A stretch of DNA of 64,000 bases from contig SUZL01000001.1 of assembly GCA_015059925.1 (NCBI GenBank), positions 248,001-312,000 of the forward strand, given 5' to 3'. The stretch is from Rikenellaceae bacterium (GTDB taxonomy: Bacteria > Bacteroidota > Bacteroidia > Bacteroidales > Rikenellaceae). A model generated the notes under the pieces. It was given only the letters and a program-made list of their open reading frames with translations. It made no database searches and was not told where the DNA came from. This document shows positions 1 to 7,885 of this stretch, piece after piece. Each line of letters begins with the position of its first letter. The stretch's first letter is position 1. Made by a program: the position numbers and the translations under genes.

Positions 1-315
1 CGCCAGAGCATCGATATGAGCGCGCTGAACAGCCCCGACACCGAGAGCTACCACTCGTGGAGCAGCGGCAGCGATTGGGTTGTGGTGAGCAGTCGCCGCG
101 ACAACTCTCTCTACACGCTCCCCTACATCTGCCACATCGGCGAGGATGGCCGCCCCACAAAACCCTTCCTGCTGCCGCAGGAGGATCCCGACACCTACGA
201 CTATCTGCTCTACTCGTTCAACATTCCCGAGCTGGTGAGAGGTCGCGTCGAGGTCTCGCCCTACGACATAGTGAAGGCCGCCGAGCAGGAGCCCGTGCAG
301 GTGAAATACGAATAG
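1..315 (+). CDS. C-terminal fragment of a PD40 (WD40-like beta-propeller) protein
   Basis: The reading frame is open from the first base, so the gene starts outside the window; the internal Met at 16 is not a convincing start. The visible 104 residues contain a propeller-blade pattern (HSWSSGSDWVVVSSRRD followed by a PYICHI strand), which is typical of the last PD40/TolB-like blade in large Bacteroidetes proteins, then a short acidic tail. Such proteins are usually secreted or periplasmic, but the N-terminus is not available here to show a signal peptide. A hairpin at 328-351 follows the stop. Family assignment is from pattern recall and is moderate; function is not inferable. Confidence 0.6.
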   Translation, partial: RQSIDMSALNSPDTESYHSWSSGSDWVVVSSRRDNSLYTLPYICHIGEDGRPTKPFLLPQEDPDTYDYLLYSFNIPELVRGRVEVSPYDIVKAAEQEPVQVKYE

Positions 316-327
316 AAAAAAATGGTT

Positions 328-351
328 GAGGCTGCCTCGTTGGGCAGCCTC
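328..351 (+). terminator. Rho-independent-like terminator after the PD40 gene
   Basis: Perfect 9-bp inverted repeat GAGGCTGCC / GGCAGCCTC with a 6-nt loop, 12 bases after the stop. The downstream T content is modest. The rest of 352-577 holds no convincing gene; the short open frame there has no ribosome-binding context or recognisable product. Confidence 0.6.
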
Positions 352-577
352 GCTTGTGTGTTTATCTTAGGTTGTATGAGAAGTGTGTCAAACGAAAACG
401 TAGCCGAAAATCCGACTACCAAAGATCATTGATGTTGCAATATACTAATTTTTGGGCAAAAAATTCACAAAAAAGTCTATTTTTTTCGTTTTCGTGCAGC
501 AAATCGTCTATTTTGCGAGAATTATTAGTACTTTTAGCACGGTGAGAATTTTATTTAATCTGTAACAACAAACGACT

Positions 578-1654
578 ATGCAATACTACTTTTTACTGAT
601 GATGGTAGCCTACCTGCTTGGCAATATATACATCTTCATCCGATCGCTGCAAACCATTTCGACAGTGCCGACGATATGGAAAGTCCTCTTCTCGATTCTC
701 TACTGGATCATTGCGCTCGGATTCTTCTTCGCCACAATGGCCCGCAATTTGGAGATTCCCGAGAGCCTATCCCGAATGTTGTTCCGCGCCGGCTCGTCGT
801 GGATGGTATTCATCCTCTATATGGTGCTGATTCTGGCCATCTGCGACATCGTACGCCTCTTCATCCCCGCCTTCAAATTCGGTTTTCCGTTGGCGCTCGG
901 GGTTACCCTCGTACTCGTCATCTATGGCTACTGGAACTACCGCCACCCCGACGTTGTGAATATCGAGGTCAATACGGGCAAGGGCCTGCAACAACCCATC
1001 AAGGTCGTGGCCATCAGCGACATTCACCTCGGCGAAGGCACAGGCAAGAGCGACCTTAAGCGCTACGTCGAGATGATCAACTCCCAGAATCCCGACGTCA
1101 TCATCATCGGTGGCGATCTAATCGACAACTCGCTCTACCCGCTCTACCGCGACCGTATGGACGAGGAGTTGAACCTGCTGCGCGCACCGATGGGCGTATA
1201 TATGGCCCTCGGCAACCACGACTATTTCAGCGGCGCTGATGAGAGTGCGGAGTTTATACAGAAAACTCAAATTCGTCTGCTGCGCGACGAGGTTGCTACG
1301 CTCCCCAACGGAGTGCAAATCATCGGTCGTGAGGATCGCTCCAACCGCTCGCGCTCGACGCTCGCAAAGCTCGTTGCACAGACCGATGCCTCGAAACCGA
1401 TAATCGTCATCGACCACCAGCCCCACGACCTTCAAAAAGCGAGCGCGCAGGGTGTCGATCTGCAATTCAGCGGTCATACGCATCGCGGTCAGGTGTGGCC
1501 ATTGAACTATATCGTCGATCGAATGTATGAGCAGAGCTACGGACTCAGGAAGTGGGGCCAGACAACGGTATATGTATCGAGCGGACTCTCGCTCTGGGGC
1601 CCGCCGTTCCGTATCGGAACAGATAGTGAGTTGGTGGTATTCACGATCAAATAA
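578..1654 (+). CDS. Membrane-anchored calcineurin-like metallophosphoesterase
   Basis: A 358-residue protein with four hydrophobic segments in the first ~120 residues (about 3-22, 34-54, 72-95, 101-118) followed by a metallophosphoesterase domain. The dinuclear-metal motifs are intact: SDIHLGEG at ~147-154 (Asp, His), GGDLID at ~178-183, GNHDYFSG at ~212-219, the DHQPHD histidine near 280 and SGHTHRG near 300. Members of this group (YkuE/YaeI-like) hydrolyse phosphomonoesters or phosphodiesters, some on UDP-diacylglucosamine-type lipids; the substrate here is unknown. It stands alone, with its own upstream gap and a hairpin right after the stop. The start at 578 is the first Met and begins the first membrane helix. 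Confidence 0.9.
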   Translation: MQYYFLLMMVAYLLGNIYIFIRSLQTISTVPTIWKVLFSILYWIIALGFFFATMARNLEIPESLSRMLFRAGSSWMVFILYMVLILAICDIVRLFIPAFKFGFPLALGVTLVLVIYGYWNYRHPDVVNIEVNTGKGLQQPIKVVAISDIHLGEGTGKSDLKRYVEMINSQNPDVIIIGGDLIDNSLYPLYRDRMDEELNLLRAPMGVYMALGNHDYFSGADESAEFIQKTQIRLLRDEVATLPNGVQIIGREDRSNRSRSTLAKLVAQTDASKPIIVIDHQPHDLQKASAQGVDLQFSGHTHRGQVWPLNYIVDRMYEQSYGLRKWGQTTVYVSSGLSLWGPPFRIGTDSELVVFTIK

Positions 1655-1660
1655 CGAAAA

Positions 1661-1682
1661 GGCGTAGGTCGCAACCTACGCC
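1661..1682. terminator. Shared terminator between convergent genes
   Basis: A perfect 10-bp inverted repeat GGCGTAGGTC...CAACCTACGCC lies in the 39-bp gap between the convergent phosphoesterase and chromate-transporter genes, with AAAA on the left and TCTTTTA on the right, so it can serve both strands. Confidence 0.8.
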
Positions 1683-1693
1683 TCTTTTATGCC

Positions 1694-2239
1694 CTACAGA
1701 AGTGTAGGCAGATAATATATCGCCACTCCCGCCACGGCCGAGAGTGCAATCATCAGAATCGGATTTACCTTCTTGTGCGAGGCCACCAGCGCCACGCCGA
1801 ACAGTAGCCAGCTCCACACATCCTTAAAACTCTCGCCATCGTGCGGGAATAGGAGCAGCAACACCGCCGCGCCGATCATACCCGCCACAACGGGACGCAT
1901 ACCCACGATCAACCCCTTCACATAACGGTTGCGATGCAGACGCAGAAAGAATTTCGTGATAAGTATCATCAGCGTCAGCGCAGGCAGACAAACCGACACG
2001 GTCGCCACCACCGAGCCCCAGAAACCCGCCACCGTATATCCGACGTAGGTCGCCGAGTTGATCGCAATCGGGCCGGGCGTCATCTGCGAGACGGCCACAA
2101 TATCGGCAAACTCGGCATTCGTCATCCAGCCGTTCTGCACAACCACCTCGTTCTGAATGAGCGACAGCATAGCATAGCCGCCTCCAAAGCCGAAAAAGCC
2201 GATTTTCAGGTAGCTGATGAAGAGTTGCAGATAGATCAT
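1694..2239 (-). CDS. Short-chain chromate transporter, second subunit (CHR domain)
   Basis: A 181-residue integral membrane protein carrying one CHR domain: FGFGGGYAML near residue 18 and the signature PGPIAINSATYVGY near 55, then four further hydrophobic helices. One-domain CHR proteins are encoded in pairs and act as heterodimers, unlike the fused ~400-residue ChrA; they extrude chromate by proton symport, though many genomic copies have an untested substrate. It overlaps its upstream partner by 4 bases (ATGA), which indicates translational coupling. It is the last gene of the minus-strand block beginning at 5508. Confidence 0.88.
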   Translation of the reverse strand: MIYLQLFISYLKIGFFGFGGGYAMLSLIQNEVVVQNGWMTNAEFADIVAVSQMTPGPIAINSATYVGYTVAGFWGSVVATVSVCLPALTLMILITKFFLRLHRNRYVKGLIVGMRPVVAGMIGAAVLLLLFPHDGESFKDVWSWLLFGVALVASHKKVNPILMIALSAVAGVAIYYLPTLL

Positions 2240-2784
2240 CGCTCAACCTCCTTTCCCCTAATTGCGGCCCACGCAAGGCCCGCCACGCCACCTACGATAA
2301 GAAAATATATGGGCGAGAGCTCAAAGTGCCACACCACCAGCGCCAATGCCGCCGCCACACTCATCATCGACCAGTGCATACCGCGCGTAAAGCCCAGCAC
2401 GGGCGCAAGCATAATGGCCACGACGATGGGCTGCATTCCGCGAAAGGCAGCATCGACAATAGGATTTTGACGAATCTGCGAAAAGAACATCGCCACAAGC
2501 AACAGAATCACAAACGAGGGCAGCACCACACCCAGCAACGCCGACAGCGCCCCTCGGTAGCCGTACATCTTGTAGCCCACAAATACGGCCGTATTGAGCG
2601 AGATTGGGCCCGGGGCTGACTGTGCCAGCGTGAGCAGGTCGTAGAACTCCTTCTCCCCGATCCAGCCACGTCGCGTGATGACCTCGCGTTCGATAATCGG
2701 GATCATCGCATAGCCGCCACCGAAGGTGAAGATTCCGATCTTGAAGAACGATCGAAAAAGTTCAAAGTATCGCCCCATCGCCAC
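2236..2784 (-). CDS. Short-chain chromate transporter, first subunit (CHR domain)
   Basis: A 182-residue paralogue of the next gene, with FTFGGGYAMIP near 19 and the CHR signature APGPISLNTAVFVGY near 54. The first possible start is a GTG at 2784 that shares a base with the TAG stop of the methyltransferase gene (TAGTG); an in-frame ATG two codons later (2778) is the alternative. The pair is predicted to form an antiparallel heterodimer in the inner membrane. Placement at the end of a methyltransferase/U32 run looks like an operon, but a functional link is not obvious. Confidence 0.88.
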   Translation of the reverse strand: MAMGRYFELFRSFFKIGIFTFGGGYAMIPIIEREVITRRGWIGEKEFYDLLTLAQSAPGPISLNTAVFVGYKMYGYRGALSALLGVVLPSFVILLLVAMFFSQIRQNPIVDAAFRGMQPIVVAIMLAPVLGFTRGMHWSMMSVAAALALVVWHFELSPIYFLIVGGVAGLAWAAIRGKEVER

Positions 2785-3680
2785 TACTTCATTCTACTGA
2801 AACGACAAAAAGTACCCAGCGGCAGCTCCTTGCCCGCGCGGTCGCTGAAATAGAGCTCGCCAAACTCCTCGTGGCCCGTCGTGCCGAACGTCTGACGCAG
2901 AGCCGTTCGAGCCAGCAGCGCCGACAATCCCATCGAGTAGAGATTCAGCACCAAGAAGCCGTGATCGGGATCGAGCAGTGAGGCGCAACACTCCAACATC
3001 TCCGCAATGTTCTCCTCCAGCACCCACTTCTCGCCATTCGCACCACGTCCATAGGCGGGCGGATCGAGGATAATGCCATCGTAGCGGTTGCCACGACGCA
3101 CCTCACGACGCACAAACTTCAACGCATCCTCCACAATCCAGCGCACACCCTCCAGACCGCTCTGCTCCATATTCTCGCGCGACCACGTTACCACCTGCTT
3201 CACCGAATCGACGTGCGTAACATCCGCCCCCGCCGCACGCGCTGCAAGCGTCGCTCCACCCGTATAGGCAAAGAGATTGAGCACCTTGGGCGCGACTCCA
3301 CGCTCACGCTGCTCGACAATACGGTCGTAGATAAAATTCCAATTCGCCGCCTGCTCGGGAAAGATGCCGACGTGCTTGAAGGAGGTCAGCGCCAGACGCA
3401 TCCTAAGATTCATCTGGCCATAATTGTACTCCACCGTCCAGCGATCGGGCATCGTACGCCGGCACTGCCACTCGCCACGCTCATCGCTCTTTGATGAGGA
3501 TGTGCGCAGGAACGATGCATCGGCCAACTCGCGCCACTTGCTCTCGTCAAGCGAGCGGTGCCATACGGCCTGCGGCTCGGGTCGGCGCGTTACAAAACGG
3601 CCAAAACGCTCCAGCTTCTCGAAATCGCCCGAGTCGATGAGTTCGTAATCGGGGAAGGTGGGTGTAAGTAATTGTGTCAT
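2784..3680 (-). CDS. Class I SAM-dependent methyltransferase, RlmI/RlmL-like
   Basis: A 298-residue protein with the SAM-binding motif LNLFAYTGGATLAA at ~135-148, an acidic strand-2 residue in THVDSV, and a DPPAYGRG motif near 205 of the kind found in RNA m5C and related methyltransferases (PF10672 group). Resemblance to RlmI (23S rRNA m5C1962) is general; it lacks an N-terminal PUA domain of the E. coli type, so the target is uncertain. It begins 7 bases after the stop of the U32 gene, whose family also acts on 23S rRNA, so an rRNA-modification pair is a reasonable inference. Confidence 0.75.
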   Translation of the reverse strand: MTQLLTPTFPDYELIDSGDFEKLERFGRFVTRRPEPQAVWHRSLDESKWRELADASFLRTSSSKSDERGEWQCRRTMPDRWTVEYNYGQMNLRMRLALTSFKHVGIFPEQAANWNFIYDRIVEQRERGVAPKVLNLFAYTGGATLAARAAGADVTHVDSVKQVVTWSRENMEQSGLEGVRWIVEDALKFVRREVRRGNRYDGIILDPPAYGRGANGEKWVLEENIAEMLECCASLLDPDHGFLVLNLYSMGLSALLARTALRQTFGTTGHEEFGELYFSDRAGKELPLGTFCRFSRMK

Positions 3681-3687
3681 ATATTAA

Positions 3688-5508
3688 TTATCTCTTCTGC
3701 AAAGTGTTACCACAATCGACGAGCGACATTCGGCACGCCGCACAATCAAAATCCAAACGATATCGTGCCGCTCCGTGCTCGATGTAAAGCTCTCCCTTGA
3801 GCGTCGGCCGCTCCTTAAGGCACTGCCCAATCTCACGGCGCAGGCAGTAGCTCGACACCATCACTCGCTCGCCCTCGGTGGGCTTCGTCTCGAGCGCACG
3901 CTCAATCTGCTGTGCCCCGTGTGCGCGATAAAACTCCTCGGCCAAGTGGTTGGTTACATTCTCATAGCGCGACACAACGGCGTAGGGATAGCGCGCCACA
4001 CCATCATCATCCTGAATACGGTGCTGAAGCTTGCGATCGATTCGTTTCTGCCGCAACTCCTCAAGTGCCTCACGACGCAAGTCCGAGAGCAGCGATGCAG
4101 GGGCAAAGAGCTCGCTACCCAGCACCTCAACATCCACGACAGAAAATATCGTACCGCCGCTCTTGGCCACCTGACGCTGAGCCGTCAATGCCATCTTCTG
4201 CGGATCGGATGCCATCCCAAGCTGCACCTCGCGCTGAAGCGCCACACTCACGCCCTCGCAATCCGTCATCGTCAGCTTCACGCCCTCGGCCGAGAGCTCT
4301 ACGCGCGCCTTTGCGTCGATCGTTCGAGTCGTGCGCGAGCGATCCAACTGCAACGAGAAACGATGGTCGTAGTTGCGATACACCATCGCTCCCGCTCGGA
4401 TTCCATCCATACGGTTGGGCGTGATTTTATCGCCCTCGACAGAGTTTATATTTGTTCCAAAGAGCTCTCCACCGGCTATTATGCACACTCCATCGCCAGG
4501 TGCCAGATCGGCCTTCGCCTCCAGCATAAAGGCTCGCGGAAAGAGTTTACCGATGCGGCCAATCGGCTCGCCCACAGCCTTCGGCGTATCGAACGAGGCC
4601 ACACCCGCACGCTTGCCATAGAGCATATACTGCGACGCACCGCGCGTAAAACTCTTCTGCGGATCGGGCTCAAACTCCACTACGCTACGCCCCACCGACG
4701 AGCGCACGATGTCATCGCGTCGAGCGATAATCTCATCCAGCGCACGGCGATAATGGCTCACCACATTTTTGATGTAACGCACATCCTTCAGTCGTCCCTC
4801 GATCTTGAACGACGCCACACCTGCATCAATCAGCGCCTCCAATTCGCCCGAGAGATCAAGATCACGCACCGATAGCAGATGTCGCCCCGCCATAATCGTG
4901 CGACCGCGCTCATCCTTCAGATCATACGGCAATCGGCACGGCTGCGAGCACTCGCCTCTGTTACCGCTGCGATTCGATGTCGAACGCGACAGAAAACAAC
5001 GTCCGCTATAACCCACGCAAATCGCGCCGTGTACGAAACACTCCAGTTCGACCGAGGTCGCCGCACGAATGGCACGAATATCCTCCAACGTAAGGGCTCG
5101 CTCCAGAATCACGCGCGAGAATCCGCACTGCTCTAGAAAGAGAGCCTGCTCGGGGGCAATGGTTCCCACCTGCGTCGAGGCGTGCATCTCGATGGGGAGA
5201 TTCATCCTCAGCAGAGCCATATCCTGCACAATAAGCGCATCGACACCCACCCCGATAAGCTCGCGCGCCAAACGCTCGGCATCGTCGAGTTCCTCGTCGT
5301 AGAGCACAGTGTTGAGCGTCGAGTGAACCCTCACGCCATACTGATGGGCATACTCCACCGCACGGGCTACCTCCTCGAGCGAGTTGGCCGCCGAGCGACG
5401 CGCACCAAACCGCGCAGCACCCATATAGAGTGCATCGGCACCGTGATCCACAGCGGCACGAGCCGCCTCGAAATCCTTTGCAGGCGATAGTAATTCAATT
5501 TGACGCAT
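3688..5508 (-). CDS. U32 family 'peptidase', RlhA-like 23S rRNA hydroxylation protein
   Basis: A 606-residue protein beginning with IELLSPAKDFEAA and containing the U32 signature (E-C-F-V-H-G-A-I-C-V-G-Y-S-G-R-C) at about 158-173, followed by RGECSQPCR near 185; the paired cysteines suit an Fe-S centre. The C-terminal ~300 residues match the collagenase-associated extension. E. coli RlhA (653 residues, same architecture) is required for 5-hydroxycytidine at 23S rRNA position 2501, while old annotations call the family collagenase-like peptidases. Size and architecture favour RlhA over the shorter YhbU/TrhP types, but orthology is not proven. It appears to lead the block 5508-1694; a TAATTTTG -10-like box is at 5528-5535 (minus strand). 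Confidence 0.82.
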   Translation of the reverse strand: MRQIELLSPAKDFEAARAAVDHGADALYMGAARFGARRSAANSLEEVARAVEYAHQYGVRVHSTLNTVLYDEELDDAERLARELIGVGVDALIVQDMALLRMNLPIEMHASTQVGTIAPEQALFLEQCGFSRVILERALTLEDIRAIRAATSVELECFVHGAICVGYSGRCFLSRSTSNRSGNRGECSQPCRLPYDLKDERGRTIMAGRHLLSVRDLDLSGELEALIDAGVASFKIEGRLKDVRYIKNVVSHYRRALDEIIARRDDIVRSSVGRSVVEFEPDPQKSFTRGASQYMLYGKRAGVASFDTPKAVGEPIGRIGKLFPRAFMLEAKADLAPGDGVCIIAGGELFGTNINSVEGDKITPNRMDGIRAGAMVYRNYDHRFSLQLDRSRTTRTIDAKARVELSAEGVKLTMTDCEGVSVALQREVQLGMASDPQKMALTAQRQVAKSGGTIFSVVDVEVLGSELFAPASLLSDLRREALEELRQKRIDRKLQHRIQDDDGVARYPYAVVSRYENVTNHLAEEFYRAHGAQQIERALETKPTEGERVMVSSYCLRREIGQCLKERPTLKGELYIEHGAARYRLDFDCAACRMSLVDCGNTLQKR

Positions 5509-5613
5509 CGGGGCAATGAGTTTTGCGCAAAATTAGTAAAGAATGTGCAAATTCCCTCTTTTGTCGGTAGATTTTCTCACAAAAGCTCCCCGAAGAGGAT
5601 TCAAAATAAAAAA

Positions 5614-5639
5614 TCGGGTTACAACAATGCGTAACCCGA
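5614..5639 (-). terminator. Terminator of metK
   Basis: Inverted repeat TCGGGTTAC / GTAACCCGA followed on the minus strand by a T-rich tract, 28-53 bases after the metK stop. Confidence 0.85.
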
Positions 5640-5666
5640 CCAACAACGTATATATGTTTTTGATTG

Positions 5667-6968
5667 CTACAATCCGAACTCGGCCTTGAGCTGATCGACA
5701 GCATCGAGGCGTTCCCAGCCGAAGTATTCGATCTCGCGCTCGGTTTCGACACCGTTCTCCCAGACCTTCTCCAGCTTGGTGTAGGGGCGATTGCCGAAGT
5801 GGCCGTATGATGCCGTAGCCTCGAAGATAGGGTTCTTAAGTCCGAAGCGGCGCACGATAGCGGCGGGACGCAGGTCGAACAACTTGCCGATATGCTCGGC
5901 AATCTGGCCATCGCTCATACCCTCCAATGCGGCGGGGCGCTTTGAGCCATAAGTATCAACGTAGATTGAGAGCGGCTCGGCGATACCGATTGCGTAGCTG
6001 AGCTGCACCAGAACCTGATCGGCAATACCTGCGGCAACCATATTCTTGGCGATATGGCGGGCGGCGTAAGCAGCCGAGCGATCCACCTTCGAAGAGTCCT
6101 TACCCGAGAAGGCACCACCGCCGTGAGCTCCGCGGCCACCGTAGGTATCGACGATAATCTTGCGGCCAGTAAGACCTGTATCTCCGTGAGGGCCACCGAT
6201 AACGAACTTACCCGTAGGATTGACGTGAAGGATATACTCATCGCCAATCAGATCGGCCAGACGGTCGCCGGCACGCTCCAGACGAGCCTTCACGCGGGGG
6301 ATAAGGATATTCTGCACATCGTCGCGGATAAGACGCTGCATCATCTGCTCGGCCTCCTTCTCCGTGCGATCGGCCGTAGGCTTCACGAACTCATCGTGCT
6401 GCGTAGAGACAACGATGGTATGAACGCGCAGGGGCTTACCCGACTCATCGTACTCAATCGTTACCTGACTCTTGGCATCGGGACGCAGGTAGGTCATAAC
6501 CTCGCCCTCGCGACGGATAACGGCCAACTCCTTGAGGATAACGTGCGAGAGAATGAGCGTAGCGGGCATAAACTCACGGGTCTCGTTACAGGCATAGCCG
6601 AACATAATACCCTGATCGCCAGCGCCCTGCTCCTCGTCAGTGAGGCGCTCGACACCCTGATTGATATCCGACGACTGCTCGTGGATAGCCGAGAGCACAC
6701 CGCACGATGCGGCATCGAACTGATACTCGCTCTTGTTGTAGCCGATACGGTCGATGACGCGACGCGCTACGCCCTGAATATCGACATAGGCCTGCGACTT
6801 AACCTCGCCCGAAACTACGACCAAACCCGTCGTACAGAGCGTCTCGCAAGCTACCTTTGACTGAGGATCGTGACGAAGAAACTCGTCCAAAATTGCATCC
6901 GAAATCTGGTCGGCCACCTTGTCGGGATGGCCCTCAGAAACAGACTCGGAGGTAAATAAAAAAGCCAT
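5667..6968 (-). CDS. metK: S-adenosylmethionine synthase
   Basis: A 433-residue methionine adenosyltransferase that makes SAM from ATP and methionine in the cytoplasm. It shows [20 protein letters not shown] at the N-terminus, [12 protein letters not shown] near 117-128 (ATP-binding signature) and [19 protein letters not shown] near 290 (second signature, catalytic Lys and Asp). The length exceeds the ~385 residues of E. coli MetK, as usual for Bacteroidetes. It is a single-gene unit with a terminator behind it and a ~200-base leader in front that carries a SAM-II-like aptamer (7035-7086), implying feedback control by SAM. Confidence 0.98.
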   Translation of the reverse strand: MAFLFTSESVSEGHPDKVADQISDAILDEFLRHDPQSKVACETLCTTGLVVVSGEVKSQAYVDIQGVARRVIDRIGYNKSEYQFDAASCGVLSAIHEQSSDINQGVERLTDEEQGAGDQGIMFGYACNETREFMPATLILSHVILKELAVIRREGEVMTYLRPDAKSQVTIEYDESGKPLRVHTIVVSTQHDEFVKPTADRTEKEAEQMMQRLIRDDVQNILIPRVKARLERAGDRLADLIGDEYILHVNPTGKFVIGGPHGDTGLTGRKIIVDTYGGRGAHGGGAFSGKDSSKVDRSAAYAARHIAKNMVAAGIADQVLVQLSYAIGIAEPLSIYVDTYGSKRPAALEGMSDGQIAEHIGKLFDLRPAAIVRRFGLKNPIFEATASYGHFGNRPYTKLEKVWENGVETEREIEYFGWERLDAVDQLKAEFGL

Positions 6969-7034
6969 ACTTTAATTAGTTTTTTCGATATAAACAATTA
7001 ACGTATGGAAGTTTGACTGTCGTATGCTGAATGT

Positions 7035-7086
7035 TGCTGGTTTAGCATTTTTTTCGTGGTTGCAAGCAGTCCAAATCCTTCCACAT
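7035..7086 (-). promoter_or_regulatory. SAM-II-like riboswitch candidate in the metK leader
   Basis: Read on the minus strand the leader contains GTGG (7084-7081), then GATTTGGACTGCTTGCAA, then CCAC (7059-7056) closing a P1 stem, an A-rich linker and TGCTAAACC (7047-7039). Order and core words (GATTT, TTGCAA, GCTAAA) match the SAM-II class as I remember it; a GG in the loop can pair with CC after GCTAAA, as the SAM-II pseudoknot P2 would need. The metK start is 67 bases downstream. No alignment was run, so the class is provisional, but SAM sensing ahead of metK makes sense. Confidence 0.55.
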
Positions 7087-7180
7087 CATTTTTTCGGCTG
7101 CAAAAGTAATACTTTTTTTACAAACTTCCTATCGTGCGCAAAAAAAATCGGCGGCCTGCATCGACCGCCGACATAAACAA

Positions 7181-7753
7181 TTACGCCTCCATCATTCGTC
7201 GCCAACGCATATAGCCCGCAACGGCCAGAGCCGAATACAGGGCATAGAGTCCTGCCGTGAGGGGTATATCCTTATAGATATAGAGTCCGACGGTTATCAC
7301 ATCAACGGCCAGCCACACCAGCCACTGCTCGACATATTTGCGCGAGAGCATCCAATAGGCCAAGATGCAGAGTGCCGTCGAGAGCGAATCCCAGAAGGGA
7401 ACGGAGCTATCGGTAAAGCTGACCAGCAGCCAATAGATGGCCGCGTGCAGAAGGGCATAAATAGCAAACGCCTTGGGCCACACCCCGATAGGTGTAAAGC
7501 TGATCTTGAGTGGCGACTCGCTCTTCTTTTTAGGTTTGCGGCTCCAAGCCATAAGGCCATACAGGCCGGCAGCGATGTAGTAGAGCTGCATCGAGAAGTC
7601 GGCATAGAGGCCCGAGCGGTAGTAGAGCGTGCCGTGCACAACGGGCATAATGAGGCCAACAACCCAGAGCCAGATGTTGGCTCGGTATTCGAGGTAGAGG
7701 TAGATCAGGCCCAAGACTACGCCTACGATTTGAAGAACAAGTTTCCAATCCAT
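7181..7753 (-). CDS. pnuT: PnuC-family transporter, probably thiamine-specific (PnuT)
   Basis: A 190-residue membrane protein with about seven hydrophobic helices and PnuC features (LEYRANIWLW near 22-31, W-rich helices, a KYVEQW segment near 140 before the last two helices). PnuC relatives move nicotinamide riboside, riboflavin (PnuX) or thiamine (PnuT) by facilitated diffusion, with trapping by phosphorylation. The gene lies 132 bases downstream of a TonB receptor whose leader is a TPP riboswitch, which points to thiamine; in other Bacteroidetes a thiamine pyrophosphokinase often follows, but here metK does. Substrate assignment rests on context. Confidence 0.85.
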   Translation of the reverse strand: MDWKLVLQIVGVVLGLIYLYLEYRANIWLWVVGLIMPVVHGTLYYRSGLYADFSMQLYYIAAGLYGLMAWSRKPKKKSESPLKISFTPIGVWPKAFAIYALLHAAIYWLLVSFTDSSVPFWDSLSTALCILAYWMLSRKYVEQWLVWLAVDVITVGLYIYKDIPLTAGLYALYSALAVAGYMRWRRMMEA

Positions 7754-7784
7754 TTTTTTACAGGTTTACTTTATTGACGAATGA

Positions 7785-7820
7785 TTTTCGGGGTTTTCGG
7801 GGTTTTCGGGGTTTTCGGGG
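7785..7820. repeat. Four perfect tandem copies of TTTTCGGGG (G-quadruplex-capable)
   Basis: Period 9, four exact units on the plus strand, giving four GGGG runs separated by TTTTC. The run sits in the 132-bp gap between pnuT and the TonB receptor gene. The G-rich strand is the template strand for these minus-strand genes. Flanking it, TTATTGACGAATGATTTT is directly repeated at 7771-7788 and 7828-7845, with a degenerate third copy of the longer unit ending near 7869. Confidence 0.95.
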
Positions 7821-7885
7821 ATTACCTTATTGACGAATGATTTTACTGGTTTGCTTTATTTACAAATGAGTATATCGGTCGTTAA

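Noticed and set aside
354..545. 63-codon open frame after the PD40 gene
   Set aside because: AT-rich, low-complexity translation, no recognisable motif, starts inside the terminator region.
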